Made by a program: the position numbers and the translations under genes. From Tretioscincus oriximinensis (lineage: Eukaryota; Chordata; Lepidosauria; Squamata; Gymnophthalmidae), in the NCBI GenBank assembly GCA_022410635.1, contig JAJVDF010000206.1:1023969-1087968 (forward strand): a stretch of 64,000 nt of DNA, written 5' to 3'. Of this stretch, positions 56,476 through 64,000 are shown one piece after another; position 1 is the first letter of the stretch; each line of letters starts with the position of its first letter. The notes below the pieces were generated by a model, which saw only the letters and a program-made list of their open reading frames with translations, was not told the origin of the DNA and did not search any database.

Positions 56476-56575
56476 TAGGGTTGCCAACCTGTTTTTTCTT
56501 TTTAAAATTGCAGCTGGGGTTCCATGCCTCAATATTTGAAAGTACCTTGAGAGTCCTGAAATTGTGGTAACCCTA
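56476..56575. repeat. Small MITE-like element
   Basis: The left end TAGGGTTGCCA and the right end TGGTAACCCTA are inverted repeats with one mismatch, like the termini of the hAT element at 14741-15174. No target duplication was found, so it may be an old or partial copy. Confidence 0.45.
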
Positions 56576-56729
56576 GTTACAGCACATCTAAAGTGTTAGA
56601 TGTATTGTAACAGATACCTAAAATCTATTAAAGAGCATATACAAACAGGGCCTTAGTGTATTCCCTCCTCCCATTGAAAATAAACCATGAATTACATTTT
56701 TTTTAGTTTGAACAGTTCATTTCAAACCA

Positions 56730-59700
56730 AATATCCAATGGTTGAAAGAACCAGCGAGAAGAGATGTAACACTGAAACCTCCATTTAAAATATCTATTGG
56801 TTTGGACTTACTTCAGCACTTACTCTACACTTACGTTTTATTGAAGGACTTTCAGTTTCTTACCTCACACCATTGTAAATTTGTTTATTTAATCTTTTCA
56901 GAAATATGGAGTTCAAAATGTAGGCTTTGTTCCTGCACTTTATTTTTTCAAACAATTATTTGTGTTTTAGTTTCAAACCTACAATAAAAACATTAAAAAT
57001 GTTTAAACCGCAGCACAGCACCATAGCTTTTACACCCAATTATGTTTTCCTATTTCTTTTCAAAAAAAGAAAGCAAAAATCTTTTAAACCGCAAATTAAC
57101 ACCATCTTGCCTCATGGCAGCCAAATTCAAAATAGCACAACACTGGAAATTGGTTTGCATGTTGACCATAGAATCTTGGCTCGCAAGGNTATGGAATTTT
57201 TATGTTGAATATACTACTGCTAACTCAAAAATCTAAAATGTCGGTGGAATCTGACCAGGGAGATTTTTTGACTAAATGATTGAAGCAGCCCAGACTAATA
57301 TTACAGTATGGCCCACTGCATCTTCTGACACAATATTTCCCAATAAAAAAATAGCTGCATGGTTAAAATACTTATCAAATTTATTTAAAGTGAAAGTTGA
57401 AATAATTGACAAGGTTACATCTATATCATCTGTATTATAATATTAATGTGTGGAGAATAACAAATGACCAAGAACCCAGTCTGAATTGTTTGATGTTTTA
57501 ATGTTGTTTAACTGTTACAAAGTTTAAAATAGAACTTATTGTATTAGGAAGAATTTGTAATTTTCTGCTGTATTCCTTAAACCTACAACTTGTAACTGTT
57601 TATAAAATTCACAATAAATCTTTGGCGGGGAATGTCTAAGCTGTCGAGATATTTCTAGTTACTGAAAAGAAGAAAAATGCTTAAAATTAATTTGCTTCAT
57701 CAAAAGATACTTTTGAAGGACTTACCTTATGTTAGTAACACATTTTTTCTTTAAAGGATGCTGAATTCCTTACTGTTATGGTTCCTAGTTCTGATTACTT
57801 TGCTCTCCTGATTTCGTTGGAAACCATGTTCCTGTATTAGACTTTCCTTCATAGTTTGTTTCAGGCTGAAAATCTCCATGGAATTTCCAGTTATTTGCTT
57901 CTTAGGATTTGGAAAAATATATACATTTTTTCTCTCTCTAAACATAGACTTACCTCTTAAAAAAACAAATCTGCATATGACATAGAATGCTACTAGTTCT
58001 TCATCTTACTTGTAAATTATGGCTTTCTTGATACATTTTAATTTTCTTCTCATTTAACAAATGATTTAGAGTTGTCACGATTAGAAAAAATATTTTGAAA
58101 TATGCAAGGAAGTCACTTTGTTCCAGTTATTAATCTGATTAATAATCTTTGTAAATAATATATAGAATGTTCATGGTTGTTTTTGTTTATCTGGATATAT
58201 TTGCAATAAAAGCTTTAAAAAAGATTGTAATATTCTTATCTACTAAAAAACCTACCTGGTTATGAATGGTATTTCTCAGAATTGCTTTATGCTTGCCTCC
58301 CTATAAAGCATGATTTTTTTCTATCACTTTTATTTCTACCACATTCAGTTTAAAAGTTACCGGTTTCCTTTCTTATTTGGTTTGTTTTCNCTTCTCTCCA
58401 TATAGCAGATAGTCCACAGTTGAGTTGAAAAATCTCTTTCAAATCTGTAAACGAGTCACCAATTAAATTAGTATTTGAGAGATATCCAGGGGATGAATGA
58501 ACTTGAGAGAGGGAAAAGTGACTCAGAAACCTATTAAAGCCTTACTAGTTTGGACTTAGCATAGGTCACTATATATTTATCTTTTCTTAAAGATGTTCAA
58601 TATCTTACCTATGCATCATTCTGAAATTGTTGTCTTTTTCAGATGCTCAGAAATGTTAATTATTAAAAGTTTCTTTCCTTGTAGGCATTATTTCTGTACT
58701 TTTTTCTTGAACAAGTATTTGTATTTTAGTTTAAAAAATCATTTAAAACATGCAAAGAAAGTATCAAAAATAATCTTTGGAGACAGTTCTAGTTATTAAT
58801 ATATTGCATGACCCACCAGAAGAGTGATCAAACCCCATTTGCTTCATCAAAAGACCTACTTCTGAACGATTTATCTTTATGTTGGTGACAATTATTTCTA
58901 TCTTCTAAAAAAATGCGGAGTTTCTTACCTGTAGAGGCTCTCAATTCTGATTACTTTTCACTCCCAATTCTGTTGGAAATTATTGATCATGTATAATGAT
59001 CTATTGAATATATCTAATGAACAGTTTAAATAATTTGTTTTGAATAATCTTAGCATCTGGGAAAAAATATATACAAAAAGCTTCCGATTCTGATTCCCTT
59101 TCTTGTATCCAAACACAGACTCACCTATCAAGAGAATTTACTAACCTGGTTAAGACATTCATATTGCTTGATGTTTCCTCGTTTAACAAAACCCTTTTAA
59201 AATTAGTTCATTGCTTTTTTGTCATGGTTTCCATTGTTATTTCTTTTTGAAGAGCAAATAATTCACGGTAATTTTTGAGCTGAAAGGTCTCTTTCAGATC
59301 TGGGAATTAATTACTAATAAATTAGTAATTGAAATTAATTCAGTGGTTGAATGAACAAGTGAGAAGGAAAAGTGTCAGAGACCTTCAGTTAAGGACCTAC
59401 TGGTTTGGATTTACTTCAGTGTAGTTTTTTCTACACTTACCTGTAGAATGTATATCATTGTATATTGTTATTTAAGTGTCTCAGAAATGTGAATTACTAA
59501 AAGAGTCTTTCTCTGTAGGCATTATTTCCCTTCCTTAAATAAGAATTCGTTTAGTTTACAAAATTCATTCAAACCTGCAAAAAAGCATAAAAAATGTCTC
59601 AACTGTTGATATAATTTTATTGTAGAGTGATTCACTGAGAAGAAAATAATTTGCTCCATTAATACGCCTACTTTATAGGTCTTATCCCTCTGTTGATGGC

Positions 59701-60650
59701 AATTCTCCTTTCTTCTAAAAAGATGTTGAATTCCTTACCTTTAGAGGCTCCCAATTTTGATTTCTCACTTGGTTCTGCTGGAAACCATAATCCAATAATG
59801 AACTTTTTTTTACAATGGTTTTCAGTTTGCAAATCTGTTTTAAACTTCCAATATTTTTACAGTTACTTGTTTCAGCATTAATTTTAGGATCTGAAAAAAA
59901 ATACATGCGAACATTTTCCCCTTCCTCTCCAAACACAGACTTGCCTCTTTAAGACATTACTAGCCTGATTAAGATAGTCACATTCTTTTCAAGGAATGTT
60001 ATTAGATCTTCACCTTAGTTGTAAATTTTGGCTTTCTTGTTGCTTTTGTTTTCTTATTTAACAAATGATTTAGAGATGTCAGAATTATAATCTNCTTTCA
60101 TATAAACAAAGAGGTCGCTTTGTTTCAATTGTTAATTTAAATAAATTGTCCTTTAAAGAAAACCGATTCATTATCTTCATTATATTAACTTATCAAATAC
60201 CAACCTGTGTATTGGTGATGTTTCTCAGAATTGCTTTATATTTACTTCCCCCTCTATTTCTTGCATCCAATCCATCCTAAATTAGTTGACTGTTCTTTGT
60301 CATGGTTTCTTTTGCTATTTCTTTTTATTTTCATTTTTTTTGGAGATTGTCCATCGTCATTTTTTGATCTGAAAAATATTTTTCTGATCTGTTAATGAGT
60401 CACCAAATAAATTAGTATTTGGGATACATCCAGTTGCTAAATGAATCGAAGAGAAGTGAAAATGATCCACAAACCTTCAGTTAAGAACCAACTGATATGG
60501 ATTTACCTCAGTATGGGTCCCTACAGTTCCCCTTTCTTAAAAGATTCTTAAAACAGTTCCATTATGTTTACATGAATCACTAATAGTTGATCTCTTTATA
60601 GGCATTTCCTCTGCATTTTCTTGAAAATATATTTATTTACACAGTGCTAG
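56730..60650 (-). repeat. Tandem array of exon-like modules, unknown locus
   Basis: Three diverged head-to-tail modules (about 57640-58790, 58790-59590, 59590-60650) and a partial fourth (56730-57000, cut off by an L1) share sequence in the same order. On the minus strand each carries blocks bounded by splice-like sites. A: 57774-57908, 58929-59056, 59739-59890. A micro-block of 17-21 nt: 57954-57970, 59125-59145, 59945-59964. B: 56864 upward, 58609-58677, 59441-59512. Two of three A acceptors are TTTCAG/TCCCAG and their donors GTAAGG/GTAAGA. A blocks in modules 1 and 3 are open and share SLKQ, GFQ-NQ and R-RN residues; module 2 and the B blocks contain stops. I do not recognise the protein. 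Confidence 0.7.
57090..57620 (+). mobile_element. L1 LINE 3' end
   Basis: 57105-57240 reads CLMAAKFKIAQHWKLVCMLT and ESWLARxWNFYVEYTTANSK, the final residues of L1 ORF2. An AT-rich 3' UTR continues to about 57620, where AATAAATC occurs. It separates the partial module 0 from module 1 of the tandem array. Confidence 0.7.
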
Positions 60651-61144
60651 GCTGCGTTTGACTGGAAATATAAGCCTGGTCCTTTAGCATTGAGAGACGG
60701 AGTTCTCATCTTGCCAGTTGCTTCATTCTCATATCCTTCANAATAATCACTTCTTGTTCTAGAACTCTTGGTAGTTATGACTGAGGAGTTTTGTCACTAG
60801 GCTGCCCACATAGTACTGAATTCAGTTAACAACCATGAGCAGCTCCAACCATGTTAGAGCTCTAGCCATTTCTGTTGGTCTTCATTGTCCCTAATATGCG
60901 AAATATAAATTGCTATGAGCACATAATAGTGAAAACATCACAGATGTCTTTGTTATTGTCCTATTTGTATCCTGAGGGGATGGGGGGAACTTATTTGTCA
61001 TGCACAAACAGTTATTTCTGTCATGGCCAAACAATGTAACATTCTCACACCAGTTAGGATTCATTCAAAGTCTGGAAAACTACATTAGTTATTTCAAAGC
61101 TACTTTTGAAGACTAGCTGCTTATCAATTCACTGTAGATCCAAG
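60651..61144. other. Short intergenic stretch
   Basis: No gene or named repeat recognised between the tandem array and the L2 element. Confidence 0.4.
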
Positions 61145-61147
61145 TAT

Positions 61148-61182
<35 letters not shown>

Positions 61183-62616
61183 TACTTATACCCCGCCCTA
61201 TACCCGAAGGTCTCAGGGTGGCAAAAACAGTAAAACATCACTACAAAAATTAAAAAAGTATAAAACAATATTAAAAGTAGGGATAGAGATGGCATTTCTT
61301 CAGCCAAAGGCCAGGCAAAAGAGGTGCGTCTTCAAGGACCTTCTAAAAGAATACAACGATGATGATAGACGCACCTCGAGGGGGAGATTGTTCCAAAGAC
61401 AAGGGGCAACCACTGAGAAGGCCCTAACCCGGGTTCCCACTCCACTGGCTGTTGAAAGGGGTGGTACAACCAGGAGGACCTCTCCTGCAGATCTTAAGGC
61501 ACGGCCAGGTTGGCATGGAAGAAGGCGTTCCTTTAGATATTTGGGGCCCAAGTTATTTAGGGCCTTGTAAGTTAAAGTCAAAACCTTGAATTGGGCTCGG
61601 TAGCGAATGGGCAGCCAGTGCAGCTCTTTCAAGACCGGTGTGATGTGTGTCCGGCCAGCTGTCCCTGTCAGCAGTCTAGCGGCTGCATTCTGCACCAGCT
61701 GTAGCTTCCGAACCGTTTTCAAGGGCAGCCCCATATAGAGCGCATTACAATAGTCCAATCTGGAAGTTACCAGAGCATGGATTACTGTGGCTAGATCATC
61801 CCTGTTCAGAAGTGGCTGTAACTGGTGAACCAGACGTAACTGGAAATAGGCACTCCTGGCCACTGCCTCCACCTGATTTTCAAGTGTCAGTGCAGAGTCC
61901 AGAAGCACCCCAAGATTTCGCACCCGTCCCTTATAGGGTAATTCTACCCCACCAAGGGCAGGGTGCCTCCCCANTTCATGAACCCGTGATGCTCCAACAC
62001 ACANCACCTCCGTCTTGTCTGGATTCANCTTCAATTTATTGGCCCCCATCCAGCCCACCACTGCCTCCAGGCACCTGTCAAGCACTTCAACCACCTCTCC
62101 TGATTCAGATGGAACAGAGAGATAGAGCTGAGTGTCATCTGCATATTGATGGCACTTTACTCCAAATCTCCTGATGAACTCTCCCAGCGGCTTCATATAG
62201 ATGTTGAACAGCATGGGGGAGAGGATCGACCCCTGAGGAACCCCACAAGTGAGCTCCCATGGTGTCGAGTAAGACTCCCCTACCAGCACTCTCTGGAAGC
62301 GGCCTTGGAGATAGGAACAGAACCACTGTAATGCAGTGCCACCAACTCCTAAACTCCTTAGTCTCTCCAGGAGGATACCATGGTCAATGGTATCAAAAGC
62401 CGCTAAGAGATCCAGGAGAACCAACAGGGTCGCATTGCCCCCATCCCTCTCCCGGAGCAGGTCATCAGCCAGGGCGACCAATGCAGTTTCCGTGCCATGA
62501 CTAGGCCTGAAGCCAGATTGAAATGGGTCTAGATAATCCGCTTCTTCCAAGCATGCCTGCAGCTGAACAGCTACAGCCCTCTCCAGTACCTTGCCCAGGA
62601 AGGGTATGTTGAACAC
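61145..62616 (-). mobile_element. L2 LINE with long open reverse-transcriptase frame
   Basis: A 438-codon frame (62616-61300, a few Ns, no stop) covers the reverse transcriptase from FNIPFLGKVLERAVAVQLQ through FQSGFRPSHGTETAL, LLAAFDTIDH, GVPQGSILSP and the catalytic YADDTQLYLS. It then runs through the C-terminal domain to RRSLKTHLFCLAFG. The 3' UTR and (TAAA)n tail ((TTTA)n on + at 61145-61182) follow. The 5' end is truncated near 62616. Lack of stops marks it as much younger than the other L2 copies in the window. Confidence 0.9.
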
Positions 62617-62659
62617 AATCTAATGAAAGTGCAGCTAGATTGTATTGTCATATTCAAAA

Positions 62660-64000
62660 ATATGTTCAACATTAGAATCATAGAGTTGGAAGGGACCTCC
62701 AGGGTCATCGGGTCCAACCCCCTGCTCGATGCAGGATTCATTAAACCATCCCAGACAGATGATTGTCCAGTCTCTGTTTGAAGACTTCCAGGGAAGGCGA
62801 ACTCACCACCTCCTGTGGCAAACACCCTGACTGTTAGAAAGCTTTTTCTGATATCTAATCTAAATCTACTTCCTTGCAGTAGATCCCTCTGCCTTGTGAC
62901 AGTCCTTCAGATATCTGCAGCCCTTCAGATATCAAGTCTCCTCTCAGTCTTCTCTTTTGCAGACTAAACATCCCCAGATCCTTTAACTGTTCCTCATAGG
63001 ACATGGTTCCAGACCACTCACCATCCTTGTAACTCTCTTATGAATTTGCTCTAGTTTATCAATGCCCTTTTTAAATTGTGGCCCCCAGAACTGAATACAG
63101 GATTCCAAGTGTGGTCGTACCAATGTACTATAGAGAGGAACAATAAATTAAATACCATTCTGTTAGTTTAGTTTAGCCCATTGTTCAAGCTTGTCTAGAT
63201 CTTTTTGAATCCTATCTCTATCTTGTTTAGTATTAGCAACACTGCCTAGTTTTGTGTCATCAGCAAATTTAATAAGTTTTCCTTCAATTCCTTCATCTAG
63301 ATCATTTATAAATATGTTAAATAGCACTGGGCCTAGGACAGACCCTTGTGGTAATCCACTTGAAACATTCTTCCAATTGGATGTGCAACCATTTATTATC
63401 ACTCTTCGAGTACGATCACTAAGCCAGTTTTCAATCCATCTAACTGTTGTTTTGTCAATCCCATACTTCACCATTTTTTCAATAAGGATGGAATGAGATA
63501 CTTTGTCAAATGCTTTACTGAAGTCAAGATATACCACATCTACTGCATTTCCCTGATCAACCATTTGGTAATTCTATCATAGAAGGAAATTAGATTAGTC
63601 TGGCATGACTGTTACAAATCCATGTTGGCTCTGGTTAATTACTGCATTCCTATCCAAGTGCTGGCATACATGCTGTTTTATAACTTGTTCAAGGAGCTTT
63701 CCTGGTATTGAAGTCAGACTCACAGGCCTGTAGTTTCCTGGTTCCACCTTTTTACCCTTTTTGAAGATAGGGACAACATTTGCTCTTCTCCATTTTACTG
63801 GGACTTCTCCTGTTGTCCATGAATTTTCAAAGATCACTGCAAGTGGTTCCGCTATTACTTCTGCTAGTTCCTTCAGTGCCCTGGGATGTAGTTCATGTGG
63901 GCCTGGAGATTTGAATTCATTTAAATTAGCTAAGAGTTCCCTCACCTTTTCTCTGTCTATTAAGTGTTTTGATTCTTTTGTTCCTTCAATAGCAGAATGA
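62660..64000 (-). mobile_element. CR1 LINE, running off the window
   Basis: Minus-strand frames read FKSPGPHELHPRALKELAEV, NYRPVSLTS and LDFSKAFDKVSHS, then GLPQGSVLGPVLFNIFINDL and the catalytic FADDTKLGS, the CR1 reverse transcriptase. A frame change lies near 63.58 kb. The 3' tip is the canonical CR1 end (TCATAGAGTTGGAAGGGACC on +). The middle of ORF2 between the palm and the 3' tip is deleted or degraded. The 5' part lies beyond 64000. Confidence 0.88.

Larger units (their letters stand above)
54492..56730. other. Intergenic sequence upstream of the CYP1B1 CpG islands
   Basis: Mostly unrecognised. A 64-codon minus-strand frame at 55115-55309 looks protein-like, and a small MITE-like pair lies at 56476-56575. 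Confidence 0.4.

Noticed and set aside
7440..63000. Scattered single N positions as programmed sites or editing
   Set aside because: They occur in introns, repeats and frames alike, with no shared motif, so they look like unresolved bases in the assembly.
1..64000. CRISPR arrays, operons, phage or plasmid functions
   Set aside because: The window is spliced vertebrate DNA; no regularly spaced short repeats or prokaryotic gene organisation were seen.

Overview
The window is vertebrate nuclear DNA, most likely from a squamate reptile (lizard or snake). The evidence is two spliced genes with vertebrate orthologues in the order known from tetrapods (RMDN2 next to CYP1B1), embedded in CR1, L2 and L1 LINEs, hAT-like and Tc1/mariner DNA transposons and a tRNA-derived SINE. 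The species call is inference from the repeat mix; no taxon-specific marker was tested.

Layout. 1-830: a GC-rich promoter/CpG region with a probable non-coding first exon. 3997-27819 (+): RMDN2, ten coding exons joining in one frame to a 418-residue protein; its 3' UTR probably ends near 29.4 kb. 29.4-38.6 kb: intergenic DNA between two convergent genes, with L1 and L2 fragments, a complete but dead Tc1-like transposon that was itself hit by another element, and a mariner-type MITE. 39410-50815 (-): CYP1B1, two coding exons joining to a 547-residue cytochrome P450, split by a repeat-filled intron of about 9.8 kb. The first coding exon lies in an extremely GC-rich island. 53.3-54.05 kb: a second CpG-rich block holding three TNGCGTG dioxin-response cores, a candidate AhR/ARNT control region for CYP1B1. 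56.7-60.65 kb: an AT-rich locus made of three diverged tandem modules (about 0.8-1.15 kb each) plus a partial one; on the minus strand the modules carry splice-site-flanked, exon-like blocks at matching positions. It matches nothing I recognise and is the best candidate for something undescribed. 61.1-64 kb: an L2 LINE with a long open reverse-transcriptase frame and a CR1 LINE running off the window end, both on the minus strand.

The two genes have no known joint pathway. RMDN2 is a membrane-anchored TPR-like protein linked to microtubules; CYP1B1 is an ER mono-oxygenase for steroids, retinoids and aryl hydrocarbons. Their proximity is conserved synteny. The repeats give a readable history: CR1 into L1, hAT MITE into CR1, and a palindromic element into Tc1, several with intact target-site duplications. 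Single N characters are scattered through the window, including inside repeat reading frames.
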